A stretch of DNA of 64,000 nt. Origin: Luteibacter jiangsuensis (GTDB taxonomy: Bacteria > Pseudomonadota > Gammaproteobacteria > Xanthomonadales > Rhodanobacteraceae). Below the pieces are notes generated by a model that did no database searches, was not told where the DNA came from, and worked only from the letters and a program-made list of their open reading frames with translations. Below, one piece after another: positions 25,005 through 33,867 of this stretch (position 1 is the stretch's first letter; each line of letters opens with the position of its first letter). Location of the stretch: assembly GCF_011742555.1 (NCBI RefSeq), contig NZ_JAAQQR010000003.1, forward strand, positions 558,001 through 622,000, read 5' to 3'. The position numbers were made by a program, and so were the translations under genes.

Positions 25005-26198
25005 ATGTCCTCCTCCACCAGACCTGCCTCCGCGCCGGGCCGGGGCACGCTTTTCGCCATGGCGTTGGCAGCGGGCCTCGCCGTCGCATCCATCTATTAC
25101 AACCAGCCCATGCTCGGGGTGATGTCCTCGTCGCTGCACGACGCGCGGGTCAGCGGCTGGATACCCACGCTCACCCAGCTGGGTTATGCGGCCGGCCTGC
25201 TGTTCCTGCTGCCGCTCGGCGACATGCTGGAGAGGCGCCGACTCATCGTCGTGCAGTTCGGCATCCTGGCGCTCGCGCTGGTGGTCATGGCGCTCGCTCC
25301 CGGACTTGCCGTGCTCGCCGTCGCATCCGTGCTCGTCGGGGCGGCCGCGACGGTGGCGCAGCAGATCGTGCCCTTCGCGGCGATCCTCTCCGCACCGGAA
25401 AAGCGCGGCGCAGCCATCGGCACCGTGATGAGCGGCCTGCTGACGGGCATCCTGCTCAGCCGCACGCTGGCCGGCATCGTGTCGAGCGTCGCCGGCTGGC
25501 GCACCATGTTCTGGGTGGCCGTGCCACTCGCGCTGCTGGGCGCCGTTCTCATGGCGCGCAGCCTGCCGGCGCACCACCCGGCCAGGAAGCTGCGCTATGG
25601 CGATCTGCTGGGCTCGCTCATCCACCTTTGGCGCAACGAGCCTGTCCTGCGCCGTGCCGCCGCCACCCAGGCAATGCTCTTTGCTTCCTTCTCCGTGTTC
25701 TGGACGACGCTGGCATTGCGCCTGGCCGAGCCGCCGCTGAATCTCGGCGCGGCGTCGGCGGGACTCTTTGGCATCGTCGGTGCGGTGGGCGTGGCCATGG
25801 CACCTGTGGCCGGGCGGGTCGCGGACCGGCGTGGCCCGGCACCGGTCATCGCCCTTGGCGCAGCGGCCACGGTGCTGGCGTGGCTGGTGTTCGGGTTCTG
25901 GCAGAGCCTGGCGGGGCTCGTGGTCGGCGTGATCGTGCTGGACTTCGGTGTGCAGATCGCCCTGGTGTCGAACCAGCACCTCATTTACGGTCTGCATCCG
26001 GAGTACAAGAGCCGTTTGAACACGTTGTTCATGACCACGATGTTCGTGGGCGGTGCGCTGGGCTCGTCTCTGGCCGCGGTCGCCTGGCATCGGGGCGGTT
26101 GGCCGGTGGTGTGCGTGCTTGGCGGCGTCTTGCCTATCGGCGCGCTGCTGCTCAGCCTTGCGCGTCGCCGGGCGGCCGAGCCGCAACAGGCGCACTGA
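25005..26198 (+). CDS. MFS transporter (12-TM drug/metabolite exporter type)
   Basis: A 397-residue inner-membrane protein with about 12 hydrophobic segments. The opening ASIYYNQPMLGVMSSSL and the loop motif DMLERRRLIVVQ (the MFS motif A region between TM2 and TM3) place it with YgaY/YdhP-like efflux carriers. It has its own promoter region after the TlpA-like gene (113 nt). Its 3' end overlaps by 47 bp the 3' end of the convergent LysR-type regulator gene, which is a likely regulator of it. The substrate is not known. Confidence 0.88.
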   Translation: MSSSTRPASAPGRGTLFAMALAAGLAVASIYYNQPMLGVMSSSLHDARVSGWIPTLTQLGYAAGLLFLLPLGDMLERRRLIVVQFGILALALVVMALAPGLAVLAVASVLVGAAATVAQQIVPFAAILSAPEKRGAAIGTVMSGLLTGILLSRTLAGIVSSVAGWRTMFWVAVPLALLGAVLMARSLPAHHPARKLRYGDLLGSLIHLWRNEPVLRRAAATQAMLFASFSVFWTTLALRLAEPPLNLGAASAGLFGIVGAVGVAMAPVAGRVADRRGPAPVIALGAAATVLAWLVFGFWQSLAGLVVGVIVLDFGVQIALVSNQHLIYGLHPEYKSRLNTLFMTTMFVGGALGSSLAAVAWHRGGWPVVCVLGGVLPIGALLLSLARRRAAEPQQAH

Positions 26199-27096
26199 GG
26201 ACATCGGCCTCGTCGGGGCGCATCAGCGCCTCGACGAAGTCCGCAAAGGCTCGTGCCTTGGCGCTGGGCATGCGCCCCGAAGGAAATACCGCCCACAGGG
26301 TGACCGTGCCGAACGACCACCCGGGCAACAGTCGGACCACCTCGCCCGAGGCGAGCTCGGGTTGCGCCACCCAGCGCGATGTCACGCCGATGCCGATGCC
26401 GGCAAGGATGGCCGCACGCAGCCCTTCGGCAGAGGTGACATGCAAGGGGCCGTCGACGCCCACGCGTTCCGTGCGCTCGCCTTGCCTCGCGACCCATTCG
26501 CGCACCAGCCCGTCGTGGCCGTAAGACAACACCACATGGCTCGCCAGGGCGGCGGGATCGTCCGGCACGCCATGCGTTTCCACGTACCTGCGGGACGCCA
26601 CCAGCACGCGCTCGGAGCCGGCAAGGCGCCGGGCGGTCATCGATGAGTCGTCCAGCGTGCCGATGCGCAGCGCCAGGTCAACGCCGGCTTCGAGCAGATC
26701 GATCTGGCGGTCGTCCTGAAGCATCTCCACACGCAGCCCGGGGTGCCGGTCGAGGAATCGGTTCAGACGCGGAACGATCTGCATGCAACTGAACGTTACC
26801 GGCACGCTGACGCGAAGCACTCCCGTCAAGGCTGCGCCTTCGCCGCGGGCGGCGTGGTCTGCGTCCTCCAGGTGCCTCAGTGCCAGTTGTGCATGCTCGT
26901 GGAATGCGCGCGCCGCTTCCGTCGCCACCAGCCCATGTGTGTTGCGGATGAAGAGCCGCACATGCAGGTTTTCCTCCAGCTGGGCGATGGCCTTGGAGAC
27001 GGCCGGCTGCCCGAGATTGAGCCGCCGCGCCGCCGCCGAGAACGACCCGGACTCCATGACGGCTTCGAATACCTGCAATGTGGCAAAGCGATCCAA
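26152..27096 (-). CDS. LysR-family transcriptional regulator
   Basis: A 314-residue regulator. The N-terminal winged helix-turn-helix (FEAVMESGSFSAAARRLNLGQPAVSKAIAQLEENLHVRLFIR, shown here only as the usual LysR opening) is followed by the substrate-binding fold from about residue 90, with RVSVPVTFSCMQIVPRLNRF and LAGIGIGVTSRW. It resembles the DhcR/CrgA-like subgroup that often governs a neighbouring exporter or dehydrogenase. It converges with and overlaps the MFS gene by 47 bp. No operator can be assigned. Confidence 0.9.
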   Translation of the reverse strand: MDRFATLQVFEAVMESGSFSAAARRLNLGQPAVSKAIAQLEENLHVRLFIRNTHGLVATEAARAFHEHAQLALRHLEDADHAARGEGAALTGVLRVSVPVTFSCMQIVPRLNRFLDRHPGLRVEMLQDDRQIDLLEAGVDLALRIGTLDDSSMTARRLAGSERVLVASRRYVETHGVPDDPAALASHVVLSYGHDGLVREWVARQGERTERVGVDGPLHVTSAEGLRAAILAGIGIGVTSRWVAQPELASGEVVRLLPGWSFGTVTLWAVFPSGRMPSAKARAFADFVEALMRPDEADVLSAPVAARPPGDAQG

Positions 27097-27108
27097 GTCA
27101 GCACGTCC

Positions 27109-27447
27109 TCATGGGGCTGGTGTCACGTCTCGCGACGCACCGTCGAACGAAGGCAGCGACCAGTCATGGAGCGCGGCCCAGAAGGCGATGCCGAGCGCCA
27201 GGGGCGCCACGAGCATCGAATCGCTCGTATGGTGAAGCAACACGAGCGACGCGGCCACCATGCCGCCCACCAGGGCGGCGGCGATGACGAGATCGCGCAC
27301 GCACGCTTTCCATGCATTCGTCTTTTCCAGACGTGCGAGCGCCTCCACGGCGATGACCCGGTGCGTGCGCTCGACGAAGCGCGGGTCGGGCGTGTCGATA
27401 TCCGCGCCGGCAAGCAGCCGGGCGAGGTCGTGGTCGTCGGGTGTCAT
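27109..27447 (-). CDS. Small membrane protein encoded with an ECF sigma factor
   Basis: A 112-residue protein with an acidic N-terminus (MTPDDHDLARLLAGADIDTPDPRFVERT) and two hydrophobic segments (VIAAALVGGMVAASLVLL and APLALGIAFWAAL). The start ATG overlaps the stop of the sigma-factor gene as ATGA. The layout of a short cytoplasmic start and two membrane helices right after an ECF sigma factor suggests an anti-sigma-like partner. There is no recognisable zinc-binding anti-sigma (ZAS) motif, so this is only inference from position. Confidence 0.7.
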   Translation of the reverse strand: MTPDDHDLARLLAGADIDTPDPRFVERTHRVIAVEALARLEKTNAWKACVRDLVIAAALVGGMVAASLVLLHHTSDSMLVAPLALGIAFWAALHDWSLPSFDGASRDVTPAP

Positions 27448-27998
27448 CGCGATGTCTCCGGAGCGAGGGTGAGGCGGCGGCGCAGGATGTCGCGCGTGCG
27501 GGGAATGATGCTTTTCAGCGTGCCCAGCGGAAGATCGAGTAGCTTCGCCGCCTCGGTGTGTGACCAGCCTTCCACGTCGCATAGCAGAATGCAGGCGCGT
27601 TCGCGCGAGGGCAGTGTGGCCAATGCGGCGAGCACGTCGATCCGCGTGCCCGGATGGGAATCGACAGCGTCGAATGGCTCGGCCGACTGCTCGTGCTTGC
27701 GGCGCAGGTGCTGTTCATGGCGCTCCATGTCCAGGAAGAGGCGCCAGCCGATGCGCACGAGCCACGCAGGATAGCTGGCGTCGCTGGCGCTGCCGTCGAA
27801 CTGCCTACATCGCTGCCACGCGCGCACGAACGTCTCCTGGGCGAGATCATCCGCCGTGGCCGCGTTCCCGCAGAGCTTGCGTAGAAAACCACGCAGGCGC
27901 GCCTCGTGCCGCGCGACGAGTACGTCGAAAGCCGAGCGATCGCCGGCGATCACGCGCCGGTTCAGCGCATCGTCGGCCGGTTCGGTATCAGCGGCCAC
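27444..27998 (-). CDS. ECF-family RNA polymerase sigma factor
   Basis: A 184-residue sigma factor with only regions 2 and 4. Region 2 runs from FDVLVARHEARLRGFLRKL to DDLAQETFVRAWQRC, the core-binding and -10 recognition part. Region 4 runs from LATLPSRERACILLCDVEG to HTEAAKLLDLPLGTLKS, the -35 recognition helix-turn-helix. It overlaps by 11 nt the small membrane gene upstream (ending at 27988) and by ATGA the one downstream. The three form one operon. The promoters it serves are not known. Confidence 0.92.
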   Translation of the reverse strand: MAADTEPADDALNRRVIAGDRSAFDVLVARHEARLRGFLRKLCGNAATADDLAQETFVRAWQRCRQFDGSASDASYPAWLVRIGWRLFLDMERHEQHLRRKHEQSAEPFDAVDSHPGTRIDVLAALATLPSRERACILLCDVEGWSHTEAAKLLDLPLGTLKSIIPRTRDILRRRLTLAPETSR

Positions 27999-28356
27999 GG
28001 CTCGCCCGCAGCGAAAGGAGCACGAGCGCGATGCCGGTCAGAAGCGGGAAGAGCGCCACACCCGCGGCCACGCGCATGGCTTCCTGCGTGCCTTGCAAGG
28101 CAACGCTGCCGCCGCAGGCCACGCCGATGGCGACGAGTATCCAGCCGTTACGACGATCGGTTGCGGCGCGCTCCGTGGCGGGCACCCGGCCGAGCGCGCG
28201 GTCCAGTTGTTCCACGGTAAGGGGCACGCCGGCTTGCAGGCCCTGGCGCAGGGTCCGGTGCAGCATGGCCACCATGGCCAGGCGGATCAGCTGGTGCAGC
28301 ACGATGAGGATGGCGAGGGCAGTGATGGCACTGCCGAGGAAATGGGCGTCGAACAT
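27988..28356 (-). CDS. Small inner-membrane protein (DUF6249-like)
   Basis: A 122-residue protein with three hydrophobic segments (SAITALAILIVLHQLIRLAMVAML, GWILVAIGVACGGSVAL, VAAGVALFPLLTGIALVLLSL). The middle linker LTVEQLDRALGR resembles DUF6249-type proteins that sit beside ECF sigma factors. It is the first gene of the operon; the ATG at 28356 follows AGGAG at a good distance. Its 3' end overlaps the sigma gene. The function is unknown and the family label is tentative. Confidence 0.7.
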   Translation of the reverse strand: MFDAHFLGSAITALAILIVLHQLIRLAMVAMLHRTLRQGLQAGVPLTVEQLDRALGRVPATERAATDRRNGWILVAIGVACGGSVALQGTQEAMRVAAGVALFPLLTGIALVLLSLRASRGR

Positions 28357-28486
28357 GGGAATCTCCTGCATGGGTGCTGCCATAACGGATGCCGGGCATC
28401 GATTGGATGAGCGGCCATGAACATCCAAAGCCCCCACGAGCCGCGTTTGGATGTCACCAGCGCCAAGCGCTTCCCTGGAGCATCCC

Positions 28487-30457
28487 ATGAAATCCGCCTT
28501 CGTCCTGCTTGCCGGCCTCCTGGGCGCGGCCGCCGTCGCGTCGCCTGCGCCAAGCCTGCCCGCAACCCCGCCGCAGGTGGCACCCGGCGACGACTTCGAC
28601 CGCTACGTGAATGGGTCATGGGAGCGCGAGCATCCGGTGCCCGCCGACCGCACGTCGATCGGAATGTGGCCGGACATCCAGGCCAAGGCCATCGAACAGT
28701 CACGCACCCTGGTGGAGGAAGCGGCCACGGCGAAAGCGCCGATGGGCATCCTCTATGCGAGCTACATGAACCAGTCGGTGCGCGACCGGGAGGGACTTCG
28801 GCCTCTCCGGTCGTGGCTGGATCGAATCGACACCATCCACGACCGCACGGCTCTCGCTACGGCCATCGGCCAACTGGCGAAGATCGATGTGGGTGCCATC
28901 GTCGTGCCTGTCATCGAAGAAGACGACGGGCACCCCGGGCAATCCATTCTCACCCTGCGCGAAGGCCGCCCCGGCCTGCCCAACGCCGATGCCTACCGTG
29001 CGACGGAGGGTCCGGCCGGTGCGCGTCGCGAGGCCTATCGCACGTACCTTGTCGCCATGCTGACCGCCACGGGCGTTCCGCCGTCGGAAGCCGCCGGTCG
29101 CGTGGATGCGGTGCTGGCGCTGGAGGCGCGCCTGGCCGAGTCGCAGCTCGGGCCCGCCGCCCAGCGAGACGCGGTGGGTTCTTACCATCCCGTTCCGGTT
29201 AGCCAGCTGTCGTCGCGTGTGCCGGGCTTCGCCTGGTCGTCTTGGTTCGCGGCGCTCGGTATCGAGCATCCGGATCGCGTGAACGTGGCGCACCCCGCTG
29301 TTCTGCGGGCGCAACTCGAGGTGGTCGCAGCCGCACCACTCGACGTGCTGCGCGACCTCCTCCGGTTGAAGCTCATGAATACGTACAGCCGCTATGTGGA
29401 TACGCGAAGCGCCGCAGCCCGTCTCGCGTACTACGGCGGGGCGCTGCGTGGCACGACCGCGGAACCGCCGGCGTGGAAACGCGGCGTGGACCTCGTGACC
29501 AACCTTATGCCCGAAACATTGGGCCGTGCGTACGTCGAGCATTATTTTCCGCCCGCGGCAAAGGCGCGGGCACAAGCGATCGCCGATGACGTGCGCATCG
29601 CACTGGCCGCCCGGGTGAACAAGGCCACGTGGTTGTCGCCGTCCGCACGTGCGGAAGTGAGCCGCAAACTGAAGCGCACCCGCATCAGCATCGGTTATCC
29701 CGATACCTGGCCTGCTGCCCCGACTGTCGCGCTCCGGGAAGACGACCTCGCAGGGAATGTCGCGCGGCTGACCGCATGGCGTTTCGATCAGGCAGTTGCA
29801 CGCCTGACGCAGCCTCTCGACCGTACGACGTGGCAGTCGCCCGTGAGCGTGCCGAATGCCTATGCCAGCGCGGCGGCGAACGAAGTGATTTTCCCCGCCG
29901 CCCTGCTGCAGCCGCCGCTGTTCGATCCGACGGCCGATCCGGCGGCGAACTACGCACGCCTCGGCGCCACCATCGGGCACGAACTGAGCCACCTCTTCGA
30001 CGACCAGGGCCTCCATTACGATGCCGACGGACGCCTGCGCGACACATGGAGCACAACCGACGCACAGCGCTTCGAGGCAAAGGCCAACGCATTGGCGAAA
30101 CAGCTGGAGGGCTATGAACCCCTGCCGGGCCACCACGTGAATGGACGGCTTGTGCTGGGCGAGTCGCTGGCCGACCTGACTGGCCTGCTGGCGGCGCACG
30201 ATGCGTTCGCCGCGAAGGCGGCGCCCGCAGGCGAAGGCCGTCGCGAGGCTGACCGCCGCTTCTTCACCGCCTGGGCGCAACTGTGGCGCACGAGCTATCG
30301 AGAGGCCTATCTCCGCACCCTGCTGCCATCCGACGCGCACCCGCCCGGCGCGGTACGGCTCTCCACGGTGCGCAACGTGGATGCGTGGTACGACGCCTTC
30401 GACGTACGGCGCGGTGCCTTGTACCTCGCGCCATCGGAGCGGATTCGCATCTGGTAG
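28487..30457 (+). CDS. M13 family zinc metallopeptidase, second copy
   Basis: A 656-residue secreted peptidase, about as long as the one at 13061 but quite different in sequence. It has a signal peptide (1-19), the opening PGDDFDRYVNGSWE, the zinc motif HELSH (His498, Glu499, His502) and the third ligand in GESLADLTG (Glu559). The ending IRIW is typical of M13. GGAG lies 7 nt before the ATG. It is divergent from the sigma-factor operon, with 130 nt between. The enzyme should act on peptides in the periplasm; no partner gene is adjacent. Confidence 0.92.
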   Translation: MKSAFVLLAGLLGAAAVASPAPSLPATPPQVAPGDDFDRYVNGSWEREHPVPADRTSIGMWPDIQAKAIEQSRTLVEEAATAKAPMGILYASYMNQSVRDREGLRPLRSWLDRIDTIHDRTALATAIGQLAKIDVGAIVVPVIEEDDGHPGQSILTLREGRPGLPNADAYRATEGPAGARREAYRTYLVAMLTATGVPPSEAAGRVDAVLALEARLAESQLGPAAQRDAVGSYHPVPVSQLSSRVPGFAWSSWFAALGIEHPDRVNVAHPAVLRAQLEVVAAAPLDVLRDLLRLKLMNTYSRYVDTRSAAARLAYYGGALRGTTAEPPAWKRGVDLVTNLMPETLGRAYVEHYFPPAAKARAQAIADDVRIALAARVNKATWLSPSARAEVSRKLKRTRISIGYPDTWPAAPTVALREDDLAGNVARLTAWRFDQAVARLTQPLDRTTWQSPVSVPNAYASAAANEVIFPAALLQPPLFDPTADPAANYARLGATIGHELSHLFDDQGLHYDADGRLRDTWSTTDAQRFEAKANALAKQLEGYEPLPGHHVNGRLVLGESLADLTGLLAAHDAFAAKAAPAGEGRREADRRFFTAWAQLWRTSYREAYLRTLLPSDAHPPGAVRLSTVRNVDAWYDAFDVRRGALYLAPSERIRIW

Positions 30458-30478
30458 CGACACGGCGGTCGTACCGTA

Positions 30479-31420
30479 TCACCTGCGCGTAAGGTGCTTG
30501 TCGAGGAAGCTCTGCACGAGTTGCGCGATGGTGTCCACCTGCTCGTCCCAAGGGAAGTGGCCGGCGTCGAGCAGGTGTACTTCCGCATCGGGCAGGTCGC
30601 GCTTGTACGCTTCGCCGCCCGCGCCGATGAACGACGGATCGTTCTTGCCCCACACGACGAGGGTCGGTGGCTTGTGTTTGCGCAACCAGGCCTGCCAGGC
30701 CGGATACGACGCCACGTTCGTGCGGTAGTCGTACAGGAGTGCCGCCTGGATATCGCTCTGGCCGGGCTGGGAGAGATGCGCGAACTCGTCCGTCCATGTG
30801 TCGGGGTTGTAGCGTTCCGGATGCGAGGTGCCGAGGGTGTGGCGTAGTTCGGCTCCCTTCAGCGACACGAACGACTCGAACACCTCCGGATGTGCCTTCG
30901 GGTCTTTCCAGTACTCGGCGATCGCCGCCCATTTCTTGCCGAGACCTTCCTCGTACGCGTTCGCGTTCGACACGACGAGCGCGTCGACACGGTCCGGATG
31001 CGCCACCATGATGCGGAAGCCGACCGGACCGCCGTAGTCGTGCAGGTAAAGCGCGTAGTGCTTCAGGCCCAGCTGTTGCAGGAGGCCGTCGGTCGTCTTC
31101 GCCAGGTGGTCGAAGGTGTAGGCATAGCGTGTCGGGTCTGGCGCGTCGCTGTGCCCGAAACCCGGATAGTCCGGTGCGATCAGGTGGTATCGCGTCGCAA
31201 GCAAGGGCATCAGCGTGTCGAACTGTCGCGACGACGATGGGAAGCCATGCAGGAGCACGAGTGTCGGCGCGTCCTTCGGGCCGGCCTCGCGATAGAACAC
31301 GCGGATGCCGTCCACCGTCGCGTAGTGGTACGTGGTGGTGGCCTGGGTGGACGGGAGCGGGGTCGCCTGCGCAGCGGTTCCCAGCAGCATGCCGGCGGCG
31401 AAGAATGCGAGAGTTTTCAC
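30479..31420 (-). CDS. Exported alpha/beta hydrolase (haloalkane dehalogenase/epoxide hydrolase type)
   Basis: A 313-residue enzyme with a signal peptide (residues 1-19, ending GTAAQA). The hydrolase fold shows the oxyanion region LLHGFPSSSRQF, the nucleophile motif LHDYGGPVG with Asp128 in place of serine, and the catalytic histidine in DAGHFPWDE (about His288). An Asp nucleophile points to the epoxide hydrolase/dehalogenase subgroup rather than an esterase. The GTG at 31420 was chosen because it starts the signal peptide behind a GAGG site. It is divergent from phospholipase C across 153 bp. Confidence 0.85.
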   Translation of the reverse strand: MKTLAFFAAGMLLGTAAQATPLPSTQATTTYHYATVDGIRVFYREAGPKDAPTLVLLHGFPSSSRQFDTLMPLLATRYHLIAPDYPGFGHSDAPDPTRYAYTFDHLAKTTDGLLQQLGLKHYALYLHDYGGPVGFRIMVAHPDRVDALVVSNANAYEEGLGKKWAAIAEYWKDPKAHPEVFESFVSLKGAELRHTLGTSHPERYNPDTWTDEFAHLSQPGQSDIQAALLYDYRTNVASYPAWQAWLRKHKPPTLVVWGKNDPSFIGAGGEAYKRDLPDAEVHLLDAGHFPWDEQVDTIAQLVQSFLDKHLTRR

Positions 31421-31457
31421 GATATCGACCTCATGGATGACTGCCAGCGCTATCGTG

Positions 31458-31481
31458 GTTCTGCGACGACGGTCGCAGAAC
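31458..31481. promoter_or_regulatory. Perfect 10-bp inverted repeat in the hydrolase/phospholipase divergent region
   Basis: Arms GTTCTGCGAC and GTCGCAGAAC are separated by GACG. It lies 37 bp upstream of the hydrolase start and about 92 bp upstream of the phospholipase start. It may be a regulator site; the binding protein is unknown. Confidence 0.45.
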
Positions 31482-31509
31482 AGGCACGATGCCATGGCAT
31501 GACGGGACG

Positions 31510-31527
31510 CTGGCACGAACCTGTCAT
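31510..31527 (+). promoter_or_regulatory. Candidate Pho box before phospholipase C
   Basis: Two heptamers, CTGGCAC and CTGTCAT, are repeated at exactly 11 bp, matching the PhoB pattern (CTGTCAT-N4-CTGTCAT) with two mismatches. It lies 46 bp before the ATG of the phospholipase gene, on its strand. Family knowledge that such enzymes serve phosphate scavenging agrees with this. Confidence 0.55.
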
Positions 31528-31573
31528 GTTACGGCTCAACACTCGGTCGCCCAGGGCAACGCAAAGGGCCACC

Positions 31574-33736
31574 ATGACATCTCAAGACCGGCGCCACTTC
31601 CTGAAGCTTTCACTCGGCGCCGCAGGCGCCGCGTTCACTGCCGGGGTCGTGCCGGCCTCGATCGCCAAAGCCCTGGCCATTCCGGCCTCGCGACGCACGG
31701 GCACGCTTGCGGATGTCGAACATGTGGTGATCCTCATGCAGGAGAACCGCTCCTTCGACCATTATTTCGGTTCCCTCCGGGGCGTGCGCGGCTTCGGCGA
31801 TCCTAGGCCTTTCACGCTGGCGAGCGGGCAACCGGTCTGGAAGCAGCCCTATGCGGCGTCGCCGGACGATTATCTTCTGCCGTTCCGCCCGGAGGCCGAC
31901 GACCTTGGCCTGCAGTTCCTCGAAGATCTTCCGCACGGCTGGAACGACACGCACGCCGCCATGAACGGCGGACGCTACGACGGCTGGGTGCAGGCCAAGG
32001 GCACGACCACGATGGCGTACCTCACCCGCGAAGACATCCCGTTCCACTATGCGCTGGCCGACGCCTTCACCATCTGCGACGCGTACCACTGCAGCATGCT
32101 TTCCTCGACCGATCCGAATCGCTATTACATGTGGAGCGGCTACGCGGGTAACGACGGCAAGGGCGCGGGCCCGGTGCTGGACAATGCGGAGAAGGGTTAC
32201 GGCTGGACCACTTATCCCGAGCGGCTGGAGCAGGCGGGCGTGTCCTGGAAGATCTACCAGGACATCGGCACCGGACTGGATGCCGCCGGCGGCTGGGGCT
32301 GGACATCGAATCCGTACATCGGCAACTACGGCGACAATTCGCTGCTGTACTTCGACAACTACCGCAATGCCCAGCCCGGCGACGCGCTGTACGAGAAGGC
32401 CCGCACCGGCACGGAGATTGCCAAGGGGCAATCGCCGTTCGCCATTCTGCGCGACGACGTGCTCGCGGGCCGGTTGCCGCAGGTGTCGTGGATTGCGGCG
32501 CCCGAGGCATACACCGAACATCCGAGCTGGCCTGCCAACTACGGCGCCTGGTACCTCGACGGTGTTCTCGATGCGCTGACCGCCAATCCCGAGGTGTGGA
32601 GCAAGACGGCGCTTTTCGTCACCTATGACGAGAACGACGGCTTCTTCGATCACGTGGTGCCGCCGTATGCGCCATCGTCGCGCGATCAGGGCCTGTCCAC
32701 GGTGAGCACGGAAGGCGAGCTTTACGCGGGCGGGAATGGATTCGTTGCCGGTGTGTACGGACTGGGCGTGCGCGTGCCGATGCTGGTGGTGTCGCCCTGG
32801 AGCAAGGGTGGCTGGGTCTGCTCGGAAACCTACGACCACACCTCGATCATCCGTTTCCTGGAACGGCGCTTCGGTGTGCGTGAGCCGAACATCTCTGCGT
32901 GGCGCCGTGCGGTGTGCGGCGACCTCACCCGCGCCTTCGACTTCGCGCGGCACGATGCCGACACCCCGCGTCTGCCGGGCACGAGCGGTTACGAACCAGA
33001 TAAGAAAACCCATGACGAGCTTCGCCCGACGCCGCCGGACGATCAGCGCATGCCGCGGCAGGAGCCGGGACAACGGCCCGCGCGCGCGCTGCCTTACGAC
33101 CTGGACGTGCAGGGCAGGGTGGATGTCGCGGCGGGCCGCTATCTTCTGGAATTCATCAACCAGGGCGAAAGCGCGGCGTTCTTCCACGTGTTCTCGTCCG
33201 CGCGGACGGATGGTCCCTGGGCGTACACGGTGGAAGCCGGCAAATCGCTCTCCGACCACTGGACCAGCCTGTACAGCGGCAATGCCTATGACCTTTCGGT
33301 CACGGGGCCGAATGGATTCCTTCGCCGGTTTGCGGGTAGCCAGCCCACGTTGGGAGAGCACGCCCGTCGTGCCCAGCCCGAAGTTCGCCTGGCAAACGGC
33401 GGCCTGGATGGACTCCTTCGCCTCGTCATCACCAACGAAGGCAGCCGCGCCTGCGTGGTCACGGTGACGCCGAGCAACGATTACACCCATCTGCCGCCAC
33501 GGCGTCACTTCCTGTTACCGGGCGGTCGCGTCGAGAGCCTCTGGGAAATCCTCTCCAGCGACCACTGGTTCGACTTCTGCGTGACCAGCGACCACGACGC
33601 GCGATTCCTGCGGCGCCTGGCGGGTCACAGGGAAACGGGAAGGGCCTCGCGCTCGGATCCGGCGCTGTCGCCGGAAACGGGCCGCTCCGAAGAGCGGCCC
33701 GTGGTGGATTACCAGGGAAGCGTCTTGCCGAGGTAG
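31574..33736 (+). CDS. plcN: Phosphocholine-specific phospholipase C
   Basis: A 720-residue secreted enzyme. It has a twin-arginine signal (QDRRHFLKLSLGAAGAAF), then the alkaline-phosphatase-like catalytic domain with the family's opening VVILMQENRSFDHYFG and metal-site motifs SSTDPNRYYMWSGY and FVTYDENDGFFDHVVPP. At the C-terminus are two DUF756 domains (from about residue 500, PYDLDVQGRVDVAAG, and from about 600). It hydrolyses phosphatidylcholine and sphingomyelin-like head groups. The open frame runs far upstream, but the ATG at 31574 begins the Tat signal. Regulation by phosphate is suggested by the Pho-like box upstream. The symbol is by similarity; plcH cannot be ruled out. Confidence 0.92.
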   Translation: MTSQDRRHFLKLSLGAAGAAFTAGVVPASIAKALAIPASRRTGTLADVEHVVILMQENRSFDHYFGSLRGVRGFGDPRPFTLASGQPVWKQPYAASPDDYLLPFRPEADDLGLQFLEDLPHGWNDTHAAMNGGRYDGWVQAKGTTTMAYLTREDIPFHYALADAFTICDAYHCSMLSSTDPNRYYMWSGYAGNDGKGAGPVLDNAEKGYGWTTYPERLEQAGVSWKIYQDIGTGLDAAGGWGWTSNPYIGNYGDNSLLYFDNYRNAQPGDALYEKARTGTEIAKGQSPFAILRDDVLAGRLPQVSWIAAPEAYTEHPSWPANYGAWYLDGVLDALTANPEVWSKTALFVTYDENDGFFDHVVPPYAPSSRDQGLSTVSTEGELYAGGNGFVAGVYGLGVRVPMLVVSPWSKGGWVCSETYDHTSIIRFLERRFGVREPNISAWRRAVCGDLTRAFDFARHDADTPRLPGTSGYEPDKKTHDELRPTPPDDQRMPRQEPGQRPARALPYDLDVQGRVDVAAGRYLLEFINQGESAAFFHVFSSARTDGPWAYTVEAGKSLSDHWTSLYSGNAYDLSVTGPNGFLRRFAGSQPTLGEHARRAQPEVRLANGGLDGLLRLVITNEGSRACVVTVTPSNDYTHLPPRRHFLLPGGRVESLWEILSSDHWFDFCVTSDHDARFLRRLAGHRETGRASRSDPALSPETGRSEERPVVDYQGSVLPR

Positions 33737-33770
33737 GTGAGGCAAACAGGTTTGTATGACAACGGCTCTG

Positions 33771-33850
33771 TGTGGGAGCCGCTTCAGCGGCGATGGGGGC
33801 TCGCGGGCGTGCCCGCTGCCGCGGGATCGCCGGCATAGCCGGCTCCCACA
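33771..33850. repeat. REP pair (GTGGGAGCC family), copy 2
   Basis: The outer ends TGTGGGAGCC and GGCTCCCACA pair. The halves are in the opposite order to copy 1 (CCGCTTCAGCGG first, then GCCGGCATAGCCGGC). It lies between the convergent phospholipase and beta-lactamase genes. Confidence 0.85.
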
Positions 33851-33867
33851 AAGAGCTTTGGCGATTC

